48,094 nt of DNA, from contig JAPKYJ010000016.1 of assembly GCA_026394375.1 (NCBI GenBank), positions 1 through 48,094 on the forward strand, read 5' to 3'. Of the stretch, positions 15,850-24,100 are shown piece after piece. This DNA comes from Methanomassiliicoccales archaeon (lineage in GTDB: Archaea > Thermoplasmatota > Thermoplasmata > Methanomassiliicoccales > UBA472). The position numbers and the translations under genes were made by a program. The notes beneath the pieces were generated by a model that was given only the letters and a program-made list of their open reading frames with translations, did not search any database and was not told the origin of the DNA. Positions within the stretch are counted from its first letter, which is position 1. The number at the start of each line of letters is the position of its first letter.

Positions 15850-16692
15850 TCACTCGCGCACGTCGATGCCGTAGACCAGCTTGGGATTCTCCTTGTGCAC
15901 CTTGTAGGCGATCTCGCTGGTCATCTCGCCCGATTGCAGCAACGCTCTGGTTCTCTTGGGCACTGTGATGATGGCCATGACCGCGCCCGGCCGCTGCATA
16001 TCGTCCAGGTAGTCGGTCTCCAGCAGGAACCTCGACCCTTTGGACAACGCCTCCCTGGTGGCGGTGCGAGAGGCCAGTATCGAAGGGAAGAGGCCGTGGT
16101 TCTCTTCTTCGAGCACTAGGGGAGGGCAGTAGTGCTTCACCACTCGCTCCCTCCTCAATCCAGCCTTGTCAGCGAATGAAGCCAGTTCCTTCATGCTCTC
16201 AGGGGTGGCGCTCTCGGTGTGCAGGACGATCGGGCAATCGGCCTCCCTGGCCAGGCCCATTCCGTACACCAGTATGTCGTTCGAAGCCGTGAGGATCTCC
16301 GGCGGCACCGGGAAATGCGGTCGGCCGACCTCGCCGATGCCTATCGCCTTGCCTTCGAGAACGAACCGCTGTGCGATCTCCATTCCGCCCTTCATGACCT
16401 CGATCGCCCTCTGCAGCCCTAGCTTCCTTTCCAGGTCGAGCAGGAGCACCGGATAGGGGCCAAGGGTGACCTCCACTCCCACCTCGGTCTCAGCCCGACA
16501 TCTCTCAGCGAGCTGCAATGTGATCTGGTAGGAAGCTTCGAAATCCTTCTCCGATGAAATGGCAACATCCTCGTAAGGAAGGTGAGAAAGGACGAGATGC
16601 GTGCCCCCGGCCCGCTGGAATTCTTTGACCGCCTCGACGTGGCGGCCCCTCGGATGGAGGTGCACGTGGTTGTCTAAGATGGGAATGCGCAT
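15850..16692 (-). CDS. TatD-related metal-dependent hydrolase
   Basis: A 280-residue TIM-barrel amidohydrolase-like protein. It has the N-terminal DNHVHLHPRG (HxH metal ligands), GIGEVGRPHF (Glu ligand), VLHTES (His ligand), VVKHYCPP, and a C-terminal LLETDYLDD (Asp ligand). These match the archaeal COG1099 group, distant from bacterial TatD DNases; the substrate is unknown. Its ATG overlaps the TBP stop (TAATG), so it is translated from the TBP mRNA, and the pairing may reflect a nucleic-acid or housekeeping role. Confidence 0.8.
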   Translation of the reverse strand: MRIPILDNHVHLHPRGRHVEAVKEFQRAGGTHLVLSHLPYEDVAISSEKDFEASYQITLQLAERCRAETEVGVEVTLGPYPVLLLDLERKLGLQRAIEVMKGGMEIAQRFVLEGKAIGIGEVGRPHFPVPPEILTASNDILVYGMGLAREADCPIVLHTESATPESMKELASFADKAGLRRERVVKHYCPPLVLEEENHGLFPSILASRTATREALSKGSRFLLETDYLDDMQRPGAVMAIITVPKRTRALLQSGEMTSEIAYKVHKENPKLVYGIDVRE

Positions 16693-17240
16693 TAGCGCAG
16701 CAGCCCGGCTGCCTTGAGCTCCTCGGTGATCTTATTCACCGCCGCCTCCACGTCCTGAGGCTTGCGAGCGCCGGTGCAGACCAGCTTGCCTGAGCCGAAC
16801 AGCAGAACTACCACCTTCGGGACATCGAGGCGGTATACTAGGCCAGGGAATTGCTCCGGCTCGTACTCCACCCGCTCCAGGCCGAGGGAGATGGCGATCG
16901 CGTTAAGATTGATCCCCTGCTCAAGGTCGCTGGAGGCGACGATGTTCTGCACCTCGATCTTCGGCTCCAACTTCACCTTGATGCCCGCCTTCTCGATCTG
17001 CTTGGCGACCTTGTTGATGGCGATCTTCACTTGCTCCAGGCTTTTAGCGCCCGTGCACACGACCTTACCGCTGCGGAAAAGCAGGGTGGCGGTCTTCGGT
17101 TCCTTTAGCCTGTAGATCAGGCCGGGGAACTGCTCCGGCTCGTACTCGGCACCGTCGAGGGCGAGCGCGATCGCTTGGAGATCAAGCTCCTCACCCAAAG
17201 AAGTGGAAGCCACAACGTTCTCGATCTTGATCTTGGCCAT
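16692..17240 (-). CDS. tbp: TATA-binding protein (TBP)
   Basis: A 182-residue saddle made of two direct repeats (about 1-90 and 95-182). Each holds the EYEPEQFPGLIYRL / EYEPEQFPGLVYRL block and the LLFRSGKVVCTGA / LLFGSGKLVCTGA block that insert into the TATA minor groove. The start has AAGGTG upstream. No acidic C-terminal tail is present; the protein ends AAGLLR. It recruits TFB and RNA polymerase. A TATA box upstream of its own gene means it takes part in its own expression. Confidence 0.97.
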   Translation of the reverse strand: MAKIKIENVVASTSLGEELDLQAIALALDGAEYEPEQFPGLIYRLKEPKTATLLFRSGKVVCTGAKSLEQVKIAINKVAKQIEKAGIKVKLEPKIEVQNIVASSDLEQGINLNAIAISLGLERVEYEPEQFPGLVYRLDVPKVVVLLFGSGKLVCTGARKPQDVEAAVNKITEELKAAGLLR

Positions 17241-17272
17241 GGGGACACCTTCCCGTGGTATTTAAATAGGGG

Positions 17273-17281
17273 TTTATAAAG
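17273..17281 (-). promoter_or_regulatory. TATA box for tbp
   Basis: CTTTATAAA on the minus strand would start transcription around 17250 and leave room for the AAGGTG ribosome site. A second A/T element (TATTTAAATA, about 17260-17269) lies closer to the gene. Confidence 0.6.
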
Positions 17282-17383
17282 ACTTTGCACGGTAGAGCGT
17301 CCCTCCACACGAGGCAAGCGTCCTTTCGGAAAGGGTGGACAGAAATCATAATCCGCGTAACATTTGCATTCAGCCTTCGTCCC

Positions 17384-18643
17384 ATGACCAAGAAGGACCC
17401 GAACCTCCTGACCGCCTACATCGTCAACCAGTCGCTTCACTGGTTCATCGTGGGCATCGGGTTCCCCATCATGGTGCTCTTCGTTCTCGCCAAGGGCCTG
17501 AGCCTTTTCGAGTCCGGAGCCGTCATCGCAGCGTACTCGACCGCAGCGATCCTGCTCGAACTTCCGACTGGGGGTCTGTCGGACACCATCGGCAGGAAGA
17601 AGGTCTATCTGCTCTCCGTGGCCGTCATGATCCTGAGCGACCTCGCTCTGCTCCTATCCTGGGATTTCGCCTCGGTGGCGCTTGCCGCCTTCGTCATGGG
17701 GAGCGCCCGTGCTCTGTCCTCTGGATCGATCGACGCCTGGTTCGTGGACGAGTTCAAGCGCACCCAGCCCGGCGGCAACCTGCAACGCGCCCTGGCCAAG
17801 GCGGGCGCGTTCATGCCTATCAGCATCGGAGTGGGATCGTTCGTCGGAGGTCTGCTGCCCCTTGCCTTCGCAGGTCCCATGAAGAGCGCGGGCCTGAGCA
17901 TTTACTCCATCAACTACCTGGTCGCCATCGGGCTGTGGGCGTTCCAGTTCCTGCTCACCATGGTCATCATCCACGAGCACCTGGACCCATCGCGGAAAGC
18001 CGGGATGATGGACGGCATCAGGAAGACGCCGGAGCAGATCGCCATCTCGGTCAGGTTCGGACTGAGGAATTCGGTCATCTTCGCCCTCGTCCTGGCCGCG
18101 GTCGGTCTGGGTTTCAGCCTGGCCAGCGTCGAGCTGCTGTGGCAGCCGCGGGTGCAGGAGATCATGGACGTGAGCCAGCAGACCTGGGTGCTGGGCGTTC
18201 TGGCCGCAGGCTATTTCTTCGCCGCTTCCATAGGCAATCTGGCCTCCATGCCCATCTGTCACCTGCTTAGGCAACGCTACGCTGTAGTCCTGAGCCTAGC
18301 TAGGTTCGGTCTGGGCGTGGTGCTGTTCGCTTTGGCCTTGCAGTCCTCGATCTTCTTGTTCGCCGGCCTCTACATCCTGCTCTACTTCCTACTAGGCACG
18401 GAGGAGTCGCCCGGCGCCACGCTCTTCAATCATCAAGTTCCATCACAGCATCGTTCAACCCTCATGTCCTTCAATTCGCTCATGCTCCAGGTAGGGGTGC
18501 TAGGAGGGTCCATCGTCATGGGCTATCTCGCCAACTCTATCTCCATTTCCTTCGCTTGGCAAGTGGCGTCGGTGGCGTTGCTGGTCTCCGCCTTGCCTTA
18601 TTTCTTCCTGGTGCGGAGGACGAAGGCGGTCGATGCGAAGTGA
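17384..18643 (+). CDS. Major facilitator superfamily transporter
   Basis: A 419-residue integral membrane protein with about 12 hydrophobic helices. The MFS loop 2-3 signature is GGLSDTIGRKK (about residue 64). The central cytosolic loop near IHEHLDPSRKAGMMDGIRKTPEQ divides two six-helix halves. It is likely a proton-coupled exporter; the substrate cannot be told from sequence. The ATG has no ribosome site and an A/T element lies about 30-40 bases upstream, so the mRNA may be leaderless. It is divergent from tbp. Confidence 0.85.
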   Translation: MTKKDPNLLTAYIVNQSLHWFIVGIGFPIMVLFVLAKGLSLFESGAVIAAYSTAAILLELPTGGLSDTIGRKKVYLLSVAVMILSDLALLLSWDFASVALAAFVMGSARALSSGSIDAWFVDEFKRTQPGGNLQRALAKAGAFMPISIGVGSFVGGLLPLAFAGPMKSAGLSIYSINYLVAIGLWAFQFLLTMVIIHEHLDPSRKAGMMDGIRKTPEQIAISVRFGLRNSVIFALVLAAVGLGFSLASVELLWQPRVQEIMDVSQQTWVLGVLAAGYFFAASIGNLASMPICHLLRQRYAVVLSLARFGLGVVLFALALQSSIFLFAGLYILLYFLLGTEESPGATLFNHQVPSQHRSTLMSFNSLMLQVGVLGGSIVMGYLANSISISFAWQVASVALLVSALPYFFLVRRTKAVDAK

Positions 18644-18703
18644 ATGGTCCAGACGTCCACACGGATCATGCTCGGGCGGAGCGCGACCTCGATTCCGCCA
18701 ATC

Positions 18704-18712
18704 TTTATATAT
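18704..18712 (+). promoter_or_regulatory. TATA box for the RHH-ftsZ2 operon
   Basis: TTTATATAT is a near-ideal archaeal TATA box. It predicts a transcription start at about 18735, next to the inverted repeat at 18738. Confidence 0.65.
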
Positions 18713-18737
18713 GCCGAAGGGGAATACTGACAAATCG

Positions 18738-18753
18738 TCCGACAACGGTCGGA
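18738..18753. promoter_or_regulatory. Inverted repeat at the predicted start site (candidate operator)
   Basis: TCCGAC-AACG-GTCGGA is a perfect 6-bp inverted repeat 25-30 bases downstream of the TATA box and 27 bases before the RHH ATG. Protein binding there would block initiation. RHH proteins often bind short palindromes at their own promoter. As RNA it could also form a small 5' hairpin. Confidence 0.5.
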
Positions 18754-18779
18754 CAATAGCGCGCGCGAAGAGTTGTGTC

Positions 18780-19091
18780 ATGACCGATACCGAACGCATC
18801 ACGGTGAGGATTCCTGCGGAGAAGCTGAAGGCGCTGCAGGAGCTGGTCGACCTAGGCAAGTTCCCGACCATCTCCGACGCCATCCGCGCCGCCCTGGACG
18901 CCTTCGTTGAGGCGCACTTCACCCCCGACTACATCCAGAGGATAACGGTCGAGCTGCCCAAGGGCAACATGATAGAGCTGGAGGCTCTGGTGCAAGACGG
19001 AGATTCGGTCTCGATCGATGACGCCATCAGGAATGCGGTACGGGAGTACGTGAGGAAGAGACTAAACCGCGCCATGGAAGAGATGAAGTAA
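18780..19091 (+). CDS. Tandem ribbon-helix-helix regulator (CdrS-like)
   Basis: A 103-residue protein with two ribbon-helix-helix units in one chain. The first is ERITVRIPAEKLKALQELV with FPTISDAIRAALDAFV (about 5-44). The second is QRITVELPKGNMIELEALV with SIDDAIRNAVREYV (about 52-97). RHH proteins normally dimerise to build a DNA-binding β-ribbon, so two units in tandem can act as a ready-made dimer. It lies 31 bases upstream of an ftsZ2-like gene on one transcript, the same neighbourhood as haloarchaeal CdrS, a known regulator of ftsZ2 and division. Function as division regulator is inference from family and context. Confidence 0.82.
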   Translation: MTDTERITVRIPAEKLKALQELVDLGKFPTISDAIRAALDAFVEAHFTPDYIQRITVELPKGNMIELEALVQDGDSVSIDDAIRNAVREYVRKRLNRAMEEMK

Positions 19092-19122
19092 AAAGGCACC
19101 TTGGACAAGGACGGGTGTTCGA

Positions 19123-20148
19123 GTGGGATGGGAGTACGTTGAGTACGAGGAAGGTTCGGTCGACTCCCCCCAGCCCAAGATAGTGGTCGTGGGCTGCGGG
19201 GGCGGAGGCTGCAACAGCGTGCATCGACTCAACGAGATTGGCATTCACTGCGCTGAGACGATAGCCATTAACACGGACCGGCCGCATCTTTCTAGGATCA
19301 GGGCGCATCGTCGGCTGCTCATCGGCCAGGGGGTGACGAACGGCTGCGGCGCCGGGGCCGATCCATTGGTAGGCAGGCTGTGCGCTGAGAACGCCGTGCC
19401 GGAGATAAGCAAGCTGCTGCAGGGAGCGGAGCTGACCTTCATCACCGTGGGCCTGGGAGGAGGCACCGGCACTGGTCTGGCGCCCGTGGTAGCGGACATC
19501 GCCAAGCGCCAGGGCTCGGTGGTCGTCACCATCGCCACCACGCCTTTCGAGGTCGAAGGGTTCCGCAACAAGATTGCCCTCAAGGGCGTGAGGGACCTGC
19601 GTGGTCTCTCGGATACGACGCTCCTACTGGACAACAACCGGCTCCTCGAGCTGGTGGCCAATCTGCCGGTGCAGCAGGCCTTCGCGGTCATGGACCAGCT
19701 CATCTCTGAGATCATCAAGGGCATGGTGGAGGCTATCACCGAGCCATCGCTGATCAATTTGGATTTCGCTGATCTGCGCACGGTCATCAAGAAAGGAGGC
19801 ATCTCCACCGTTCTCTACGGCGAGAACTCCGACCCGGACTCGGTGGTGAAGGATGCTCTGAGCAACCCGCTACTGGATATGGACATCTCCGGGGCGACCG
19901 GGGCGTTGGTGCACATCACCGGAGGAACGAACCTCACCCTGAAGAAGGTGAACAAGGTCATGCAGCGCATCCAGTCGTTCATGGATCCGCACGCAAACGT
20001 GATCTTCGGCGCTCGGGTGGACGAGAAGTTCGAAGGCTCGATCCGCTTGATGGCTGTGGTCACGGGCATAGCGGAGCTGAGCGACGAGGGTCCGGGCATC
20101 GAGCTGGCCGATGAGATAGATGGTCTAGCCATCAAATACACCACCTGA
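19123..20148 (+). CDS. ftsZ: Cell division protein FtsZ (FtsZ2-like)
   Basis: A 341-residue FtsZ, more divergent than the tandem pair. GTP-binding motifs are VVGCGGGGCNSV, G112-GGTGTG118 and the T7 loop N212-L-D214-F-A-D217. The usual GLGAGALP loop is changed to NGCGAGADP at about 73-81, and the long N-terminal tail of the FtsZ1 copies is absent. The start is a GTG behind GGGTG with 5-base spacing. Its place behind an RHH regulator suggests it is the FtsZ2 that drives constriction in FtsZ1/FtsZ2 archaea. Confidence 0.92.
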   Translation: MGWEYVEYEEGSVDSPQPKIVVVGCGGGGCNSVHRLNEIGIHCAETIAINTDRPHLSRIRAHRRLLIGQGVTNGCGAGADPLVGRLCAENAVPEISKLLQGAELTFITVGLGGGTGTGLAPVVADIAKRQGSVVVTIATTPFEVEGFRNKIALKGVRDLRGLSDTTLLLDNNRLLELVANLPVQQAFAVMDQLISEIIKGMVEAITEPSLINLDFADLRTVIKKGGISTVLYGENSDPDSVVKDALSNPLLDMDISGATGALVHITGGTNLTLKKVNKVMQRIQSFMDPHANVIFGARVDEKFEGSIRLMAVVTGIAELSDEGPGIELADEIDGLAIKYTT

Positions 20149-20155
20149 TCTCGAT

Positions 20156-20866
20156 CTACTTCTTCTCCAAGCGCTTGATCTTCTTGGCCGCGTCCCCCAG
20201 CACGCCCATGATGGTGTGGAACTCCCACTTGGTCGGCACGGCCCGCCCCATCATCCGGCGGAACATGACCTTGGTCTTCTCTTTCCGGAACTCGGGGTAA
20301 TCGACAGCATCCAGGAGGTCGTCGAAGAACTGGAACAATCTTTCTCGCTCAACGTTCGAGGCCTGCCTTGGTCCGCCCAGCGGCACGGCTGCCGCGTGCA
20401 ACTCGTACAGCACGATGGTGAGGGCGTGTGAAAGGTTCAGCACCGGGTATTCGTCCGAGGCAGGGATGTGCACCAGGATGTCGCACTTCATCAAATCCTC
20501 CTGAGCCAATCCCGTGTCCTCCGGTCCGAAGAGGATCGCTACCCCCTCCTCATAGTCCTTCAATCGCTCCGCCAGCTGTTTCGGCGTGATCGGTATCCTC
20601 ACAAAGTGCCTCTCGCCATAGGTGATGATGCCGCTCGTGCCCACCACCAGGGAGCAACCGCGCACTGCCTCCTCCACGTTCTCCAGCACCTTGGCCTGGC
20701 GGATGATGTCGCCGGCGTGCTTGGCCCGCTTGAAACCTTCGTCCCCGATCTCGCACGGCCGTACCATGGTCAGATCGTGGAAGCCGAAGTTGCCCATGGA
20801 CCTCGCCACCGCTCCCACGTTGCCTTCATTGCGCGGGGAGACCAGTACCACTTTGACGTCAGGCAT
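20156..20866 (-). CDS. trmJ: tRNA 2'-O-methyltransferase, TrmJ/SpoU family
   Basis: A 236-residue SPOUT enzyme. Motif 1 is SPRNEGNVGAVARSMGNFGF (catalytic Arg and Asn), motif 2 is ILFGPEDTGLAQEDL, and motif 3 is PVLNLSHALTIVLYEL, which builds the SAM-binding trefoil knot. A C-terminal helical extension (about 165-236) fits TrmJ, which methylates ribose at tRNA position 32. It converges with ftsZ2, with a 7-base gap. Confidence 0.88.
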   Translation of the reverse strand: MPDVKVVLVSPRNEGNVGAVARSMGNFGFHDLTMVRPCEIGDEGFKRAKHAGDIIRQAKVLENVEEAVRGCSLVVGTSGIITYGERHFVRIPITPKQLAERLKDYEEGVAILFGPEDTGLAQEDLMKCDILVHIPASDEYPVLNLSHALTIVLYELHAAAVPLGGPRQASNVERERLFQFFDDLLDAVDYPEFRKEKTKVMFRRMMGRAVPTKWEFHTIMGVLGDAAKKIKRLEKK

Positions 20867-20913
20867 GCTCCAGCGGAAGTATGAATAGTCGCGGCCTACT
20901 TAATCATGCGGTC

Positions 20914-21741
20914 ATGGCCTGGAGGGCAGCGGTCCGCATCGCCTACGACGGGCGGGACTTCATGGGCTCGCAGCGTCAGCCCGATGAGCCGACGGTGGAG
21001 GGGGAGGTCATCCGCTGCCTGGAAGAGATCGAGGCCATCTCCTCGCCGGACGGGTCGAGGTTCCGGGCCGCTTCCCGAACGGACCGAGGGGTGAGCGCGC
21101 TCTGCAATGTGATCGCCTTCGACACCTCGTTCCAGAGGGGGAAGTTGCTGCATGCATTGAACTCGCAATCTGGCACGGTCTTCTTCACCGGGCTAGCTGA
21201 GGTCGCCAGCAACTTCAGCCCCAGACGCGCTTCCGGTCGCTGGTACCGGTACTTCCTGCCCGCAAGAGGCCTGGGCATGGATGCCGTTGCCCAGGCTGCC
21301 AAGGAGTTCGAAGGGGAGCATGATTTTCGTCGCTTCTGCAAGGCTGAAGGCCGGACGACGGTCAAGAGGATGGAGAGCGTGCACGTCCTTCCAGTAGGGG
21401 ATTTCATCGTCATCGACCTCCGAGCCAGGGAGTTCCTGCGCAACATGGTACGGAGGCTGGTGGCCGTCATGGATTCAGTGGGGCGAGGGAAGGTCGAGAT
21501 CGGAGACGTGCGGAAAGCTCTCTCCGGCAAGGAGAGATCCTTCGGCCTCGCTCCGGCGGAGAACCTTGTGCTGATGGAGATCCGCTATCCTTTCCAGTTC
21601 GAGGCGGAATGCCCGGTGACGCTTGGACCACGAATCCAAGTTGCAAGGGAGGATGCCTTCGTTCAACTGGCTTTCGTGGACGCGCTGAGCGAGAGCTGTT
21701 CGCCATCGAGTCCAGAACGCGAAAGTGGGCGTAGGCCCTAG
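20914..21741 (+). CDS. truA: tRNA pseudouridine synthase A
   Basis: A 275-residue TruA. It contains RIAYDGRDFMGSQRQP at the N-terminus, the catalytic Asp57 in ASRTDRGVSAL, and the C-terminal REFLRNMVRRLVAVM block. It makes pseudouridine at positions 38-40 of the anticodon arm. No ribosome site precedes ATG 20914, consistent with a leaderless or near-leaderless mRNA; an in-frame ATG at 20881 seems less likely. The tail after residue 215 is rather long. It ends in TAG. Confidence 0.92.
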   Translation: MAWRAAVRIAYDGRDFMGSQRQPDEPTVEGEVIRCLEEIEAISSPDGSRFRAASRTDRGVSALCNVIAFDTSFQRGKLLHALNSQSGTVFFTGLAEVASNFSPRRASGRWYRYFLPARGLGMDAVAQAAKEFEGEHDFRRFCKAEGRTTVKRMESVHVLPVGDFIVIDLRAREFLRNMVRRLVAVMDSVGRGKVEIGDVRKALSGKERSFGLAPAENLVLMEIRYPFQFEAECPVTLGPRIQVAREDAFVQLAFVDALSESCSPSSPERESGRRP

Positions 21742-21802
21742 CCCTTCCTGCTCGAAGTCGACCTACGAAAGGATTATCGCCGCCTGGATTCTTCCTGCAA
21801 CC

Positions 21803-22330
21803 GTGATATTGGCGATCAGCGGGACGCCCGGGACCGGGAAAAGCGCGCTGGGAGGGGTGTTGCGATCCAAAGGCTGGAACGTTCTGGAGCTGAACCTCTT
21901 CGCCCAGGAGCACGGACTCCTCGGGGCGATGGATCGGAAGAGGAGGACGAGGGCGGTAGACCCCAAGGCATTGGACAAGGCGGTCCTGGAGGGCAAGCTT
22001 TCTGGCGACGTCGCTCTCATAGGGCATTTGGCGCATCTCCTCACGGTCGACAAGATCATCGTCCTCCGCTGTCGTCCTTCGGTGCTCGAGATCAGGCTGA
22101 AAGATAGAGGCTATGCGCAAAGCAAGGTGCGCGAGAATCTGGAAGCGGAGGGTTGCGACGTTATCCTGGTGGAAGCGCTCGATCGATCGCACGAGGTGTA
22201 CGAGATCGACACCAGCGAGAGGACGCCCGAGCAGGCGGCGGAGGCGGTGGCGGAGATACTGGCCGGGGAAAAGGAGAAGTACGCACCTGGTCATATCGAC
22301 TGGAGCGAAGAGGTGTTGAGCTGGTACTAG
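21803..22330 (+). CDS. Adenylate kinase-like protein AK6/Fap7
   Basis: A P-loop NMP kinase of about 175 residues. The Walker A motif is GTPGTGKS (7-14). The NMP-binding region contains LNLFAQEHGLLG, the lid helix has RGYAQSKVRENLEAE, and the end has YEIDTSERTPEQAA and WSEEVLSWY. The VREN segment and overall layout match AK6/Fap7, which in archaea and eukaryotes helps small-subunit ribosome maturation through uS11 (Rps14). The start is unclear: GTG 21803 begins the β1 strand, but an upstream in-frame GTG at 21725 overlaps truA; neither has a good ribosome site. It overlaps the next gene. Confidence 0.82.
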   Translation: MILAISGTPGTGKSALGGVLRSKGWNVLELNLFAQEHGLLGAMDRKRRTRAVDPKALDKAVLEGKLSGDVALIGHLAHLLTVDKIIVLRCRPSVLEIRLKDRGYAQSKVRENLEAEGCDVILVEALDRSHEVYEIDTSERTPEQAAEAVAEILAGEKEKYAPGHIDWSEEVLSWY

Positions 22331-22953
22331 ACTCCCAGAGGACGAGGGCGGACTTCATCCTGGAACCGAGCGCCCGCCTCTTCCGGGGCTGGAGCCCGAA
22401 CGCCATCAGCGGCTTCTCCCTTCTGATCGCGGCCTTCGCTGCCCTGGCGATCTTCTTCGCGGACCGGGACTGGCAGCTACTCCTTCCCCTGGCCTCAGTG
22501 CTGGTGCTGCTGAGCGGTTACCTCGATGCCCTCGATGGCAAAGTGGCCAGGCTTACCGGCAAGAGCTCGCGTAAAGGGGATTTCATCGACCACGTGCTGG
22601 ACCGTTATTCGGACGTGCTTCTGATAGGCGCGGTGGCGGTGAGCTCATGGTGCTCTCCTTATCTTGGATTGGTGGCGATGGTGGGCGTGCTGCTCACCAG
22701 CTACATGGGCACCCAGGCGCAGGCCGTGGGAGCTGGGAGGCATTACGCCGGGTTGCTGGGCCGCGCCGATCGGATGGTCTTGCTGATCGCTGCGCCCATG
22801 GTGCAATGGCTGATGATGCTGGGGGGCGTGAGCAGCATTGGCATTCTGTCGTATCATCTGAGCATCTTCGACCTGGTGATGATCTGGTTCGCGGTCGTGG
22901 GCAATACGACCGCGGTGCAGCGCGCCTACTCCACTTACAGATTATTGCGATGA
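22321..22953 (+). CDS. CDP-alcohol phosphatidyltransferase (archaetidylinositol-phosphate synthase-like)
   Basis: A membrane enzyme of about 210 residues. The CDP-alcohol signature is exact: D69-x2-D72-G73-x2-A76-R77-x8-G86-x3-D90-x3-D94. About six hydrophobic helices surround it. The short N-terminus (VLDSQRTRADFILEPSA) is like archaeal archaetidylinositol-phosphate synthases, so it probably makes an ether-lipid head group. There is no ATG, GTG or TTG at the expected start. A CTG at 22321 sits five bases behind GAGGTG, and the first ordinary start downstream would remove the first membrane helix. It overlaps the AK6 gene by 10 bases and the convergent priL by 12. Confidence 0.82.
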   Translation: MVLDSQRTRADFILEPSARLFRGWSPNAISGFSLLIAAFAALAIFFADRDWQLLLPLASVLVLLSGYLDALDGKVARLTGKSSRKGDFIDHVLDRYSDVLLIGAVAVSSWCSPYLGLVAMVGVLLTSYMGTQAQAVGAGRHYAGLLGRADRMVLLIAAPMVQWLMMLGGVSSIGILSYHLSIFDLVMIWFAVVGNTTAVQRAYSTYRLLR

Positions 22954-24045
22954 GCTCTCTTTGGCCGCCTGGTCCGTTGCCTTGCCTGAGGCTTCTCCCT
23001 TGATCGCCTCAGATGCTGCTTCTTTGCCTCTCCTCTTCCTCCTACACTGCGTACGATAGTAGATCAGCGGGTGCTTGAGCCATTCCGCCTGGCAGAGATT
23101 GTCGGGGTTGTGGCAGATGGAGAGCGAGCGCATCGTATGGCAGGAGGGGGGCGTGTACTTGGTATCGGAGATCTCGCCAGTGATGTGGTCTATCTGGTAC
23201 TTCGTCTTGGACTGGTCGAAGTCCGGCGAGGTTCCGAAGATGGCCAGTATCTCTTCCCTTGGCACGCCCACATTGAAGAGGAAGGAGGTAATGGCGAAGC
23301 GACCGGGATGCGAGAGGTTCGCCCCGGACTGGATCATGACTATCATCCTCCTCATGCAGGGAGGAAAGCACTCCACGTCCACATCTCCGAAGCTATCGGT
23401 CTGGTAGCGGTCCTTCATCTGTTCGGCCGATTTCGCCAGCTCTGCGATATCCGGCTTGAGGTCATCCAGCATCTTCTGGGACACGGGCAGCGGAAGCTCC
23501 TCCTCGATGCGGTCGTACAGCGCCTGTTCGAGCACCCGGGCGAACTTGACCTTGGGCAATGACACCCGTCCATGCTTCACCTCCGTGTTCACCAGCTTCC
23601 AATCCTTGCTGCGTATGCCCGTGGTCAGGCGCAGGAACTCGGCGAAGTGCATGTTCGGGACGTCACCATCCAGGGAAGCATCGACCCCTAGCTCCCCGGC
23701 GATATCCATCATGAGCTCGACGTTCTCGGTCTGCAGTCGCTCGCACATGGCCTTGGCCTCGGCCAGAGCGTAGCGCCTGGTAAGGAAGCCATCGGCCACG
23801 CACGAAACCAGGATGCGGGCCATGGCGTAGCTGAGGACCTCTTGCAGCCTTTCCTCATCGGTGTTGAGGGAGATCTCCTCGATGCTGGCCGAAGCCACGG
23901 CATCGGTGATTCGCTTCTTCCCCCTCGCCCTCGCTTGCGCGAAAGCAGGATGAGAAAGGAGGTCTTCTAGACCGACCCCCTGCTCCTTCACGTATTCGGA
24001 GGCGGCCTTGACGAAGGGATAGCGGGCCAAGTCGCGCGGTTCCAT
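22942..24045 (-). CDS. priL: DNA primase large subunit PriL
   Basis: A 367-residue PriL. The C-terminal iron-sulfur domain has candidate cluster ligands C230 (CFPPC), C302 (PPSCHTMRS), C311 and C318 (SICHNPDNLCQAEW), with the conserved SHPGRFAITSFLF helix at about 245-257. It regulates the catalytic subunit PriS, which is not in the window. The last 30 residues form a Lys/Glu/Ala-rich disordered tail. The N-terminus MEPRDLARYPFVKAA is typical. Confidence 0.93.
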   Translation of the reverse strand: MEPRDLARYPFVKAASEYVKEQGVGLEDLLSHPAFAQARARGKKRITDAVASASIEEISLNTDEERLQEVLSYAMARILVSCVADGFLTRRYALAEAKAMCERLQTENVELMMDIAGELGVDASLDGDVPNMHFAEFLRLTTGIRSKDWKLVNTEVKHGRVSLPKVKFARVLEQALYDRIEEELPLPVSQKMLDDLKPDIAELAKSAEQMKDRYQTDSFGDVDVECFPPCMRRMIVMIQSGANLSHPGRFAITSFLFNVGVPREEILAIFGTSPDFDQSKTKYQIDHITGEISDTKYTPPSCHTMRSLSICHNPDNLCQAEWLKHPLIYYRTQCRRKRRGKEAASEAIKGEASGKATDQAAKESSSQ

Positions 24046-24100
24046 CGCTTCTCCATCGTTTCACGTTGCTAAAAACACATTGCATGCATGGCGCCGAGGA

